Source of the DNA: DATGKG01 sp963851325
Lineage (GTDB): Bacteria; Desulfobacterota; Binatia; Binatales; Binataceae
Direction: 5' to 3'
Length of the DNA: 64,000 nt
Assembly: GCA_963851325.1 (NCBI GenBank)
Contig: CAWKOR010000001.1
Span: forward strand, 2,356,001-2,420,000
The stretch's first letter is position 1. The number at the start of each line of letters is the position of its first letter. The translations under genes and the position numbers were made by a program. This document shows positions 43,447-52,686 of the stretch, one piece after another. The notes below the pieces were generated by a model that ran no database searches, had not been told where the DNA came from, and saw nothing but the letters and a program-made list of their open reading frames with translations.

Positions 43447-44355
43447 ATGAGCAGCGACCCTTCATCCGAACTGCAAAAGCTGTATGCACTCGCGACCGCC
43501 CGCGTCCTCAGGTTCGGTGTGCAGTGGGAAATCACCGAAGACGCGGTCCGCGAGACTTTGGCATGTAGCATCAAGTCGTGGGGCGGCGTCGAGCGCGGAG
43601 AGTCTCCCGAGGCCTACCTCGAATCGCTGCGCGCGGAAGACCTTGCGCTCGCAATCGCCTGCCGCGCCGGTATCGCGGCGGCGTGGGAGACCTTCATCGA
43701 AAAATATCGGCCCGCGCTCTATGCGGCGGCGCGCGCGATCTGCCGCGAGGAAATGCAGGCGCGCGAGATCGCCGATTCGATGTGGGCCGAACTGTACGGC
43801 GTCGATGCCAAAGGCGGGCAACGCCGTTGCTTGCTGGACTATTTCCACGGCCGCAGTTCGCTCGCGACGTGGCTGCGGGCGATCGTCGCCCAGCGGCATA
43901 TTGATGCTGTCCGCGGTTCGCGGCGTTTCGAGCCGCTTGAGAATGCGGAACGGGACGAGTCGCGCACCGTCCAATATTCGGCGGATCATCTTGAACCAGG
44001 TCATGCGCGGGTGATGGAAATCTTCACCGCCGTGCTGAACGCGGCGGTCGCGGCGCTGCGCGGCGCCGATCGTTTGCGCCTCGGCTACTATTATCGTGAT
44101 GATCTGACCCTGCGTGAGATCGCCCTGGCGATGGGCGAGCATGAGTCTACCGTGTCAAGAAAGCTGGAACGCACTCGCAGTGAACTACGCAAGAGTGTCG
44201 AGCGCGAGTTGCACAAGACGCATCGGATGAGCAGGGAGCATATTCAGCTTTGCTACGATCACGCGGCTAGCGACTCACTGTTCAGATTTAGCGCAGAGCC
44301 CACGCCGATTGGCGCCCAATTGATATCGCAAAAGAAGGAAGGCGGTTCGTTCTAG
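43447..44355 (+). CDS. Sigma-70 family RNA polymerase sigma factor
   Basis: A 302-residue ECF-like sigma factor. Region 2 lies about residues 75-160 (FIEKYRPALYAAARAICREEM...SLATWLRAIVAQRHIDAVR) and region 4 about 210-255 (LRLGYYYRDDLTLREIALAM GEHESTVSRKLERTR in two pieces, an HTH). It is longer than a normal ECF factor, with an N-terminal extension of about 70 residues and a C-terminal tail of about 50. Its immediate neighbour is a zinc-finger anti-sigma-like protein, so the pair is a regulatory unit. Confidence 0.88.
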   Translation: MSSDPSSELQKLYALATARVLRFGVQWEITEDAVRETLACSIKSWGGVERGESPEAYLESLRAEDLALAIACRAGIAAAWETFIEKYRPALYAAARAICREEMQAREIADSMWAELYGVDAKGGQRRCLLDYFHGRSSLATWLRAIVAQRHIDAVRGSRRFEPLENAERDESRTVQYSADHLEPGHARVMEIFTAVLNAAVAALRGADRLRLGYYYRDDLTLREIALAMGEHESTVSRKLERTRSELRKSVERELHKTHRMSREHIQLCYDHAASDSLFRFSAEPTPIGAQLISQKKEGGSF

Positions 44356-44369
44356 GATCGAGGAGAGAT

Positions 44370-45434
44370 TTGGCCAGCGGGAAAAAATCGGCCGAGGCCT
44401 TCGAGGCCGCACTTAAGCGCGCACTCCGAAGTGCGCCGCGCTCAAGTAGCGCGGGCTGCCCGGCGCCCGAGATCCTCGCGGCGTATTACGACCGCACGCT
44501 CGCGCGAAGCGAGCGCGCCGGCGTCGATTCGCATCTGGTGACATGCGCGCGATGCCAGTCGATGCTGGCCGCGATCGTACGCGCGGACGGCGCCGATTCA
44601 TCGACGGTGCCACCCGAGCCATCGCGCTGGAATTTCTGGATTACGCGGCTGCTCGCGCCGGTCGCCGTAGTCGGAGTCATGATCGCAATCGCGATAGGAG
44701 TGCGCACTCGCGAGCAGCGCAAGCCCGAGGTGATCGCGCTCGCATCCCGCGATACCTCATCGAAACGCGAATCCGAGGAGCGTGCAGCGGCTCCGGTTGC
44801 ACAGACCGAATCGGGAGCCCAGCCCGTGCCGCAGGCTCCCGAAGCGCGAGGCGCCGGAGGAGCTGTCCAGGCGCGGAAGGCGGACCGGCTGATCCGCAAG
44901 GAGCAGGCACCGGAAGAATCGGAATCCCCGTTGAAGAAGTATTCGGGGTCGTCGCACGGAGACTCATCGGCAGCCATGCCACCGCAAAACGCCCCTGCTG
45001 CGGTCGCACGTGCGATGCGAGGTCCGAGCGCAGCCGCAGGTTCCGCAGTTTCTGGTTCCACTAAACTGACGGCCGAGGCCGCTCCCATGAATCAGATCGC
45101 GTCGCCCGACGGCAGCGTGGCATGGCAGTTCGGCGAGGGCGGCGCGATTATGCGATCGGGAAACTCCAGCCCGTGGCTTGCGCTACACAGCGGCGTGACG
45201 AGCGATCTCCTCGCGGCCGCGGCGCCGTCCAATGCCGTATGCTGGATGGTCGGCAAGTCCGGAACCATCGTGCGCACACTCGACAGCGGCGCGCATTGGC
45301 GAATCCTCAAGGCGCCGGCGCGCACCGATTTCATCGCGGTCAGCGCGACCGACAGCAACAACGCTACCGTGATGGCGGCAGGCGGCGCGCGTTTCACCAC
45401 CCACGACGGTGGCGTGACGTGGTCATCGCCGTAG
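44370..45434 (+). CDS. Anti-sigma-like zinc-finger protein with a Ycf48-like sensor domain
   Basis: A 354-residue membrane protein in four parts. A zf-HC2-type cytosolic finger (HLVTCARCQ, about residues 51-59) is followed by one transmembrane helix (about 89-110), a long low-complexity periplasmic linker (about 115-230), and a Ycf48/Hcf136-like beta-blade region (about 235-354) with SPDGSVAWQFGEGGAIMRS and TTHDGGVTW repeats. A finger inside and a blade outside is the layout of an anti-sigma factor sensing something in the periplasm. TTG 44370 is the start, with GGAGAG upstream. It follows the sigma gene by about 14 bases. Confidence 0.82.
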   Translation: MASGKKSAEAFEAALKRALRSAPRSSSAGCPAPEILAAYYDRTLARSERAGVDSHLVTCARCQSMLAAIVRADGADSSTVPPEPSRWNFWITRLLAPVAVVGVMIAIAIGVRTREQRKPEVIALASRDTSSKRESEERAAAPVAQTESGAQPVPQAPEARGAGGAVQARKADRLIRKEQAPEESESPLKKYSGSSHGDSSAAMPPQNAPAAVARAMRGPSAAAGSAVSGSTKLTAEAAPMNQIASPDGSVAWQFGEGGAIMRSGNSSPWLALHSGVTSDLLAAAAPSNAVCWMVGKSGTIVRTLDSGAHWRILKAPARTDFIAVSATDSNNATVMAAGGARFTTHDGGVTWSSP

Positions 45435-45485
45435 GCTAAATTCGTTGGCTCACCTCCGATTCTCGCTGGAGCAACGATCACCACG

Positions 45486-47810
45486 ATGGCTTCGATCCCG
45501 GAATCCCGCCGCATCACGCCCGGCAGTTCGCATTGGGGCGCCTTCAACGCGGTCGTCCAAGATGGCCGACTGATCGAGATCCAGCCCTTTGCGCACGATC
45601 CCGATCCGTCGCCGATGCTGCCTTCGATTCCCGATGCGGTCCACCATCATAGCCGCGTCGCGCGGCCCGCGATTCGCGAGGGCTGGCTGAAGCACGGTCC
45701 GGGCGTGGCGAACGATGGTCGCGGCGGCGATCGGTTCGTTGAGGTCTCGTGGGATCGGGCGATCGATCTGGTGGCCGGTGAATTGAAGCGGGTGATTCGC
45801 GAGCACGGCAATCGCGCGATCTTCGGCGGTTCCTACGGATGGGCGAGCGCGGGCCGCTTCCATCATGCGCAATATCAGTTGCGCCGGTTCCTCGCGACCA
45901 TCGGCGGCTTCACCAACTCGCGCGAGACCTACAGCAACGCCGCAGGCGCGGTGCTGGTGCGCAACGTTCTCGGAACGCTGCACGCGCTCAATGGACCCGG
46001 CACCAGTTGGCAAAGTATCGCAGCGAACACCAAGCTGGTGGTGATGTTCGGCGGCTTGCCGATTCGCAACACCCAGGTCACCCCGGGCGGCGCGGTCGAG
46101 CATCGCACGCGCGAATGGCTCCAGCGCGTGAAAGCCGCGGGCGTCCAATTCTGCAACATCAGTCCGATGCGCGATGATGCCGCTGCGTTCCTCGGCGCCG
46201 AATGGCTCGCACCGCGCCCGCACAGCGATACCGCGATCATGCTCGCGCTGGCGCATACGCTGGTGACCGAAGAGCTGCACGACCCCGAATTCCTCGCGCG
46301 CTACTGCGTCGGTTTCGAGCGCTTTCGCGATTACCTGATGGGCCGCGACGACGGCATCGCGAAGAATGCGGCGTGGGCGGCGGATCTCAGCGAGATTCCG
46401 GCCGACACGATTTTGAGGCTCGCGCGCCAAATGGTCTCGACGCGCTGCTTCATCACTGTGAACTGGTCACTGCAACGCGCCGATCATGGCGAGCAGCCGT
46501 TCTGGGCCGCGATCGCGCTGGCCGCGATGCTCGGACAGATTGGGCTTCCTGGCGGAGGTTTTGGATTCGGCTACGGCAGCATGGAAGGGATTGCCGGCTT
46601 GCGGCAGGATGCGCCCACGCCGTCGCTGCCGATGGGCCACAACGCGGTGCGCGATTTTATTCCGGTCGCGCGCATCGCCGACTTGCTGCTGAACCCCGGC
46701 GCGCAGTTTCAGTACGATGGCCAGAATCTCACTTATCCCGACATCAAACTGGTGTATTGGAGCGGCGGCAATCCGTTTCATCATCACCAGGATCTCAACC
46801 GGTTGATGAGCGCATGGCGGCGGCCGGATACGGTGATCGTCAACGAGGCGTTCTGGACCGCGACGGCGCGTCATTCGGATATCGTGCTGCCCGCGACGAC
46901 CAGCCTGGAGCGCAATGATCTCGGCGCAGCGTCGCGCGATCGTTTTATCATCGCAATGAAGCAGGCGATCGCGCCGGTGGGCCAGGCGCGCAACGACTTC
47001 GATACCTTTTCCGAACTCGCGGAACGCTTCGAATTGCGCGAGCTCTTCACCGAAATGCGCACCGAGATGGAATGGGTGCGCTACCTCTATGAAACCGCGA
47101 GCGAACAGGCGGAGAAGAGCGGCAGGCCGTGGATCACGTTCGATGAATTCTGGGAACGCGGCTATTTCGAAATGCCCGCGGCGCCGAAGCCGATCGTGCT
47201 GTTCGAAAAATTTCGCTCAAATCCGAATCGCCATAAGCTCGCGACGCCTTCAGGACGCATCGAGATTTTTTCCCCGAAGATCGCCGGCTTCGACTACGAC
47301 GACTGCCTGGGCCATCCTGCATGGCTGGAGCCCGCCGAATGGCTTGGCAGTCCAATCGCAAAATCATTTCCACTCCATCTGATTACCACTCAGCCGAGCA
47401 CCCGCCTCCATGGGCAAATGGATATGGGCCGCGTCAGCCAGGCGACCAAAGTGGCGGGACGTGAACCGATCCGCATCAATCGCGACGATGCGGCCAGTCG
47501 CGGAATTTCAAATGGCGACGTGGTGCGAGTCTTCAATGATCGCGGTGCGATTCTGGCAGGCGCCGCAGTCAGCGACGACATTCGGCGCGGCGTCGTGCAG
47601 ATGGCGACCGGCGCGTGGTACGACCCCGAGCATCCCGGCGTCATCGGCAGCCTCGACAAGCATGGCAACCCTAATGTGCTGACGCTGGACAAGGGAACTT
47701 CGCGGCTGGCGCAAGGCCCCAGCGCGCAAACCACGTTGGTGGAGATCGAGAGATTCATCGGCGAGCCGCCGCCGATCACTGCATTCGATCCGCCCCTCTC
47801 TCGCGGCTGA
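45486..47810 (+). CDS. Molybdopterin oxidoreductase, BisC/TorZ type
   Basis: A 774-residue Mo enzyme of the DMSO reductase family without the N-terminal 4Fe-4S cysteines. The segment FGGSYGWASAGRFHHAQ (about residues 118-134) has the serine that ligates Mo in BisC, DmsA-like and TorA-type reductases. WSGGNPFHHHQDLNRL (about 425) and GAWYDPEH near the C-terminus are pterin-binding segments. There is no Tat or Sec signal, so it is probably cytosolic like BisC, which reduces biotin or methionine sulfoxide. The physiological substrate is unproven. It follows the sigma/anti-sigma pair by about 50 bases. Confidence 0.88.
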   Translation: MASIPESRRITPGSSHWGAFNAVVQDGRLIEIQPFAHDPDPSPMLPSIPDAVHHHSRVARPAIREGWLKHGPGVANDGRGGDRFVEVSWDRAIDLVAGELKRVIREHGNRAIFGGSYGWASAGRFHHAQYQLRRFLATIGGFTNSRETYSNAAGAVLVRNVLGTLHALNGPGTSWQSIAANTKLVVMFGGLPIRNTQVTPGGAVEHRTREWLQRVKAAGVQFCNISPMRDDAAAFLGAEWLAPRPHSDTAIMLALAHTLVTEELHDPEFLARYCVGFERFRDYLMGRDDGIAKNAAWAADLSEIPADTILRLARQMVSTRCFITVNWSLQRADHGEQPFWAAIALAAMLGQIGLPGGGFGFGYGSMEGIAGLRQDAPTPSLPMGHNAVRDFIPVARIADLLLNPGAQFQYDGQNLTYPDIKLVYWSGGNPFHHHQDLNRLMSAWRRPDTVIVNEAFWTATARHSDIVLPATTSLERNDLGAASRDRFIIAMKQAIAPVGQARNDFDTFSELAERFELRELFTEMRTEMEWVRYLYETASEQAEKSGRPWITFDEFWERGYFEMPAAPKPIVLFEKFRSNPNRHKLATPSGRIEIFSPKIAGFDYDDCLGHPAWLEPAEWLGSPIAKSFPLHLITTQPSTRLHGQMDMGRVSQATKVAGREPIRINRDDAASRGISNGDVVRVFNDRGAILAGAAVSDDIRRGVVQMATGAWYDPEHPGVIGSLDKHGNPNVLTLDKGTSRLAQGPSAQTTLVEIERFIGEPPPITAFDPPLSRG

Positions 47811-47870
47811 GCCTGCGAAGCCGCAGACCGGGAAAGGTCGCTGCGTGACACGCGCAGCGTGTTGCGCGGC

Positions 47871-47898
47871 GGGTGAGGGCCGCGCTGCTTCAGCGCGG
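47871..47898. repeat. GC-rich hairpin and repeat before the GST gene
   Basis: CCGCGCTG (47880-47887) and CAGCGCGG (47891-47898) form a perfect eight-bp stem with a three-base loop. The 47871-47885 part (GGGTGAGGGCCGCGC) recurs in inverted orientation after the GST gene. No T run, so not a clear terminator. Confidence 0.6.
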
Positions 47899-47957
47899 TA
47901 GCGGAGCACCATCGACTGCGATTATCGTAATCGTTCGCATCGAACACGGAGGACGCG

Positions 47958-48647
47958 ATGATCGACATCTACTATTGGCCGACCCCGAATGGACACAAGA
48001 TTACGATCTTCTGCGAGGAGACCGGGCTGCCTTACAAAATCGTGCCGGTCAATATCGCCAACGGCGAACAGTTCAAGCCGGACTTTTTGAAGATAAGTCC
48101 CAACAATCGGATGCCGGCAATCGTCGATCCCGATGGACCCGACGGGAAGCCGATCTCGATTTTCGAATCAGGAGCGATCCTGCTCTATCTCGCCGAGAAG
48201 ACCGGCAAGCTGCTGCCGAAGGAAACGCGCGCGAAATACAAAGTCATCGAATGGCTGATGTTCCAGAAGGCCGGTGTCGGTCCGATGTTCGGACAGCGCG
48301 GCCATTTCATGCGCGCCGCGCCGGAGAAGCTGCCCTACGCCATCGATCGTTACACCAACGAGTCGCGCCGGCTTCTGAACGTCATGGACAAGCGGCTGGG
48401 CGAGGCCGAATACCTGGGCGGCGACTACTCGATCGCCGACATCGCAACGTTTCCATGGGTAGTCGGTACGCGTCGCGAGCCCGAGCAATTGGAGAGCCGG
48501 CCGAACTTCAAGCGATGGCTCGATGCGATCGAAGCGCGCCCCGCGGTGAAGAAGGGCATGGCGGTGATGGCAGATCGTCCGCAGACGCCGCTGACCGAAG
48601 AACAACGATCGATCCTGTACGGCAACAAGCAGTTCGAGAAGCGGTAG
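47958..48647 (+). CDS. Glutathione S-transferase, YfcG/Nu-class-like
   Basis: A 229-residue GST. The N-terminal thioredoxin-like domain opens with YYWPTPNGHKITIFCEETGL, has NNRMPAIVDPDG (cis-Pro region) and ESGAILLYLAEKTG (GSH-binding ES pair), and the helical C-terminal domain contains IADIATFPWV. The TPNGHK pattern is that of E. coli YfcG, a GSH-dependent disulfide-bond reductase. It is flanked by inverted GC-rich repeats and stands between a BisC-type reductase and an RnfD-like gene, in a redox-flavoured neighbourhood. Confidence 0.92.
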   Translation: MIDIYYWPTPNGHKITIFCEETGLPYKIVPVNIANGEQFKPDFLKISPNNRMPAIVDPDGPDGKPISIFESGAILLYLAEKTGKLLPKETRAKYKVIEWLMFQKAGVGPMFGQRGHFMRAAPEKLPYAIDRYTNESRRLLNVMDKRLGEAEYLGGDYSIADIATFPWVVGTRREPEQLESRPNFKRWLDAIEARPAVKKGMAVMADRPQTPLTEEQRSILYGNKQFEKR

Positions 48648-48664
48648 GCCCGGCATTCTGCCAC

Positions 48665-48693
48665 TGCGCGCGCAGCGCGCACGGCCCTCATCC
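48665..48693. repeat. GC-rich hairpin and inverted copy of the repeat upstream of GST
   Basis: TGCGCGC (48665-48671) pairs with GCGCGCA (48675-48681). The complement of 48679-48693 matches 47871-47885 with two mismatches, so the GST gene is flanked by an imperfect inverted pair. Confidence 0.5.
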
Positions 48694-48831
48694 ACGCAGC
48701 GACTCGAAATGTAGCTGCGCGACCTCTTACAATCTGCGGCCGGCGCCCCCGGAGCAGCCGCGGGAGAGGAAGAAATAACCTGCAAGAAAAGAGGCGCATC
48801 GCGTTCATAGGTCGAGAGGCCATGAATTTCG

Positions 48832-49743
48832 ATGCGTGCAAGATGCCGCTCCCTCGAACGTCTTTGTAACTGGAAGCTTCTAAATGCTCTCGGCGATCCG
48901 AGGATCTTCCAGATTCTGTTCCTCGGCATCCTCCTCGCGGCGGGAGCGTGGTTGCGCGATTTCAGCCTCTCTTCCGCGCAGATAATTCTCACCTTCGCTG
49001 CTGCGATCACAGCGCAGCATTTCTCCTTCGGCCTGCGGTCAGATGCGCCGCGTTCCTATCGAAGCGCGATCATCACCGGACTCAGCCTCACGCTGCTGCT
49101 GCGCGCCGATAATCTCTGGATTCATCCCGCGGCTGCATCCGCCGCGATTCTCTCGAAGTCGCTGATTCGCCCGCGCGGCAAGCATCTTTTCAATCCCGCC
49201 ACCTTCGGCGTCATGTTCGCAATGCTGCTGCTTCCTGGAGCGTGGATATCTCCCGGCCAGTGGGGCCAGGATGTCGCCCTCGCGGGATGGATTATCGCGC
49301 TGGGCGCATTTGTTGCCACACGCGCGCGGCGTGCCGATATCAGTTGGAGCTTCCTCGCGTTTTATGTCGGCGCGCTCGCACTGCGCATTGCGTATCTCGG
49401 CCAGCGGTGGGCCGTGCTCGAGCATCAACTCATGAACGGCGCGCTGCTGCTGTTTGCCTTCTTCATGATTTCCGACCCGATGACTTCACCGAATCATCCG
49501 CGGACGCGCGCGATTCATGCCGCGATAGTGGCCGCGATCGCGTTTACCTGGCAGTTCGGATTTTACGCACACAACGGAATGCTCTGGGCACTACTCCTCG
49601 CCGCACCGATGGTGCCGCTGTGGGACGCGATTTGCCCGGCTCCAAAATTTCAATGGAATCAAACTGGAGGCAAACATGAACAAGCTGAAGATGACACTGG
49701 TGCTCGCGATGCTGGTCGCGTGCGCGATCGCGCGGCCGCCTGA
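48832..49743 (+). CDS. RnfD/NqrB-like membrane protein
   Basis: A 303-residue protein with eight to ten transmembrane helices. HLFNPATFGVMFAML (about residue 118) matches the conserved NPA segment of RnfD and NqrB, subunits of Na+- or H+-translocating electron-transport complexes. The SGAT flavinylation motif normally expected later in RnfD/NqrB is not seen. No RnfA, B, C, E or G gene is in the window. The last 22 residues overlap the start of the DUF2330 gene in another frame (68 bases). A stand-alone member of this family beside DUF2330 suggests a paired function. Confidence 0.8.
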   Translation: MRARCRSLERLCNWKLLNALGDPRIFQILFLGILLAAGAWLRDFSLSSAQIILTFAAAITAQHFSFGLRSDAPRSYRSAIITGLSLTLLLRADNLWIHPAAASAAILSKSLIRPRGKHLFNPATFGVMFAMLLLPGAWISPGQWGQDVALAGWIIALGAFVATRARRADISWSFLAFYVGALALRIAYLGQRWAVLEHQLMNGALLLFAFFMISDPMTSPNHPRTRAIHAAIVAAIAFTWQFGFYAHNGMLWALLLAAPMVPLWDAICPAPKFQWNQTGGKHEQAEDDTGARDAGRVRDRAAA

Positions 49744-51046
49744 GGCGCGCGCGTTCTGCGGATTCTACGTCGGCAAGGCCGATTCAAATCTCTTCAATCA
49801 TGCGTCGCAGGTCGTGATGGTGCGCCACGGCGACAAGAGCGTGCTGAGCCTGATGAACGACTACCAGGGCGAGCCGTCGGATTTCGCGCTGGTGGTCCCG
49901 GTGCCGGAGGTGCTGCAGAAGGAGCAGATTCATATCGGGGATCGCGAGATCTTCAAGAAGCTCGACCAATACAGCTCGCCGCGCCTGGTTGAGTATTTCG
50001 ACCCCAATCCGTGCGAGATCCTCCGGCCGATGATGGAGTCGATGTCGGCCGCCTCGCCAAGAGCGATGGGCGACGTGATGAGGAAAGATGAGGCGAGATC
50101 GCGCGGCGTCACAATCGAGGCGCAATACACCGTCGGCGAGTACGACATCGTGATCCTGTCGGCGAAGCAGTCCGATGGCCTCGAAACGTGGCTGCAAGAG
50201 AATGGCTACAAGATTCCGCTCGGGGCGCATCGCGCGCTGGAACCTTACATTCGCCAGGATATGAAATTCTTCGTCGCGAAGGTGAATCTCAAGAAGCATC
50301 AGGCGAGCGGGCGCAGCTATCTGCGACCGATCCAGTTCGCATTCGAATCACGCAAGTTCATGCTGCCGATTCGCCTCGGAATGATAAACGCGCAAGGCCC
50401 CCAGGAGCTCATCGTCTATGCGCTTACCGAAAATGGCCGCGTCGAGGCCACCAACTATCGCACCGAGAAGCTGCCGACCGGCGAGAATCTTCCGGAATAC
50501 GTGCAGCCGAAGTTCCAGGATTTCTACAAAGCGATGTTCAACAAGCAGGTCGACGACAACGGCATGAAGGCGGTCTTTACCGAATATGTGTGGAACATGG
50601 GATGGTGCGATCCATGCGCCGGCCCGCCGCTCTCGCGCGAGGATCTTCGAAGCCTCGGCGTGTTCTGGCTGGACGAATCCCAGGCTGGCTCCAATGCCAT
50701 GCTCTATCGGCGCGGACCGGTCTTCGGTGGCGGTGCGATGCCGGTGATGCTGACCCGGCTTCATGTCCGATATTCAGCGAATAGTTTTCCCGAGGACCTT
50801 GCATTCCAGGAGACCGGCGACCGGGAGAACTACCAGGCGCGCTATGTCCTTCAGCATCCGTGGAAGGGATCGCCGGACGCGTGCGCGGAGGCAGCCAACT
50901 ATTTCAGGCAGGTCCGCGAACGCGAGAATCGCGAGGCTCAGACGCTGGCAGATCTCACGGGATGGGACCTGGGCGGCATAATGAAGAATGTTGGTTTAAC
51001 CGAGGGTCCATCGCAGACGCCGTGGTGGAAGGGGCTGTGGGACTAA
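49676..51046 (+). CDS. Secreted DUF2330 protein
   Basis: A 456-residue exported protein with a signal peptide (about residues 1-25, LVLAMLVACAIARPPEARA). The DUF2330 region follows, starting with FCGFYVGKADSNLFNHASQVV, and has a conserved-looking MGWCDPCAGPPL CXXC (about residue 310). It has no known catalytic motif. ATG 49676 has GGAGGC upstream and lies inside the RnfD-like gene. Its function is unknown; its genetic coupling to a membrane electron-transport-like protein hints at a role at the membrane's outer face. Confidence 0.85.
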   Translation: MNKLKMTLVLAMLVACAIARPPEARAFCGFYVGKADSNLFNHASQVVMVRHGDKSVLSLMNDYQGEPSDFALVVPVPEVLQKEQIHIGDREIFKKLDQYSSPRLVEYFDPNPCEILRPMMESMSAASPRAMGDVMRKDEARSRGVTIEAQYTVGEYDIVILSAKQSDGLETWLQENGYKIPLGAHRALEPYIRQDMKFFVAKVNLKKHQASGRSYLRPIQFAFESRKFMLPIRLGMINAQGPQELIVYALTENGRVEATNYRTEKLPTGENLPEYVQPKFQDFYKAMFNKQVDDNGMKAVFTEYVWNMGWCDPCAGPPLSREDLRSLGVFWLDESQAGSNAMLYRRGPVFGGGAMPVMLTRLHVRYSANSFPEDLAFQETGDRENYQARYVLQHPWKGSPDACAEAANYFRQVRERENREAQTLADLTGWDLGGIMKNVGLTEGPSQTPWWKGLWD

Positions 51047-51097
51047 TCGGCAACCAATCGGGTTGACCGGGAAGCCAATCAGCGGGACAATCAATCG

Positions 51098-51130
51098 ATC
51101 GGCGGAAGTTTGGTAAGTCCTTCCGCCGAT
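51098..51130. terminator. Stem-loop after the DUF2330 gene
   Basis: ATCGGCGGAAG (51098-51108) pairs perfectly with CTTCCGCCGAT (51120-51130) over an 11-base loop. It follows the DUF2330 stop by about 50 bases and precedes ffh by about 190. The sequence after it is not a T run, so factor-independent termination is uncertain; it may be an RNA processing or attenuator structure. Confidence 0.5.
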
Positions 51131-51318
51131 GCGTTATATTGGAGATGGCATAGCTCTTAATTGCGTCGGATAAATGCCTTCGGTATAGCCTTCGGGCCGT
51201 CTCGGGTATGGATTTGACACGATGGCGAGGGTATTCTAGCCTGCTGGCTTCTGCAGCAAACCGGGACACGATAAACCTTCAATCGCTTCAATCTTTCATG
51301 GATCACTAGTCCCTTCCT

Positions 51319-52656
51319 ATGTTTGACACACTGAGCGACCGCCTGGACGGTATTTTCAAGAAGCTCAGGGGCCAAGGTCGGATTTCCGAATCCAACATTG
51401 ATGAGGCCCTGCGCGAAGTCCGGCTCGCCCTGCTCGAAGCCGATGTCAACATCAAAGTGGTCCGGGACTTCGTCGAGCACGTCAAGAAAAAGGCGCTCGG
51501 CCAGGAAGTCCTGCGCTCGCTGACCCCCGAACAGCACATCTTGAAGTTCGTCGCCGACGAGCTTCGCCACGTGATGGGCGAGCAGGCACGGGAACTCGAC
51601 CTGAAGGTAAAACCGCCGGTCAAGATCATGGTGGTCGGTCTGCAAGGCTCAGGTAAGACGACCTCGCTCGCGAAACTGGCGCTGTGGCTGAAGGATACTC
51701 GCAAGCGTCATCCGCTGCTGGTCTCAACTGACGTGCGACGTCCTGCCGCAATGGAGCAACTTCGCGTGCTCGGCGGGCAGGCCGGCGTACCGGTGGTGGA
51801 CAGCCATGAAAATGAGGATCCAATCGAAATCGCGACCCGCGCACTGGCGCGCGCCGAAATCGGCGGCAACGATGCGGTCCTCATCGATACCGCGGGCCGG
51901 TTGCAAATCGACGAAGATTTGATGGAGGAACTCGAGCGGCTCAAGGCCGCGGTTCGACCTCATCACATCGTGTTCGTTGCCGATGCGATGACCGGCCAGG
52001 AAGCCGCCAACGTCGCGGCGGGATTTCACGAACGGCTGCAGGTTTCGGGTGTCATCCTCACCAAGCTGGATAGCGACGCGCGCGGCGGCGCCGCACTTTC
52101 GGTTCGCGCAATCACCGGCGCTCCGATACTGTTTGCCGCAACCGGCGAGAAGCTCGACGCGTTCGACATTTTTCACCCGGATCGGCTGGCCACGCGAATC
52201 CTCGGCATGGGCGACGTTCTGACCCTGATCGAGAAGACGCAGGCGAACTACGATCAGAAGAAGGCGAAGGAACTCGAGCGCAAGTTCAAGAAGAATGAGT
52301 TCACCCTGACCGATTTCGCCGAGCAGATGAAGGCGATCAAGAAAATGGGATCGCTCGGCGACCTGGTCGGGATGATTCCCGGTTTGAAGAAGGTCGCGGG
52401 CCAGGTTGATTCGGAAGAGTCCAAGCGCGAGCTGACGCGCATCCAGGCGATCATCGATTCGATGACCATCCAGGAGCGCGAGAATCACTTGATTCTCAAC
52501 GGCAAGCGTCGCGCGCGGATCGCGGGCGGAAGTGGAACCAGCGTTCAGGATGTAAACCGCTTCCTAAAGCAGTTCGAGCAGACCCGCAAGGTGATGAAAA
52601 AGCTGACCCGGATGGGCGCCGGCCGCGCGATGATGCGCGGGATGGGCCTCGGTTAA
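51319..52656 (+). CDS. ffh: Signal recognition particle protein Ffh
   Basis: A 445-residue SRP GTPase. It has an N domain (about 1-95), the G domain with GLQGSGKTTSLAKLA (about 107-121), DTAGRLQ and TKLDSDARGG (about 246-255), and the methionine-rich M domain ending with RMGAGRAMMRGMGLG. It delivers nascent membrane proteins to the FtsY receptor. It heads the translation gene run ffh-rpsP-khpA-rimM-trmD that follows on the same strand, spaced 30 to 60 bases apart. Confidence 0.97.
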   Translation: MFDTLSDRLDGIFKKLRGQGRISESNIDEALREVRLALLEADVNIKVVRDFVEHVKKKALGQEVLRSLTPEQHILKFVADELRHVMGEQARELDLKVKPPVKIMVVGLQGSGKTTSLAKLALWLKDTRKRHPLLVSTDVRRPAAMEQLRVLGGQAGVPVVDSHENEDPIEIATRALARAEIGGNDAVLIDTAGRLQIDEDLMEELERLKAAVRPHHIVFVADAMTGQEAANVAAGFHERLQVSGVILTKLDSDARGGAALSVRAITGAPILFAATGEKLDAFDIFHPDRLATRILGMGDVLTLIEKTQANYDQKKAKELERKFKKNEFTLTDFAEQMKAIKKMGSLGDLVGMIPGLKKVAGQVDSEESKRELTRIQAIIDSMTIQERENHLILNGKRRARIAGGSGTSVQDVNRFLKQFEQTRKVMKKLTRMGAGRAMMRGMGLG

Positions 52657-52686
52657 ATACTCAGGAAGAGGAGAGTTGGAGATCGC

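Noticed and set aside
45450..46430. 326-codon open frame on the minus strand opposite the molybdoenzyme
   Set aside because: Antisense shadow in GC-rich sequence; the plus-strand protein has clear motifs throughout.
47873..48778. 301-codon plus-strand frame overlapping the GST gene in another frame
   Set aside because: The GST frame has full family motifs; the other is basic and low in complexity.
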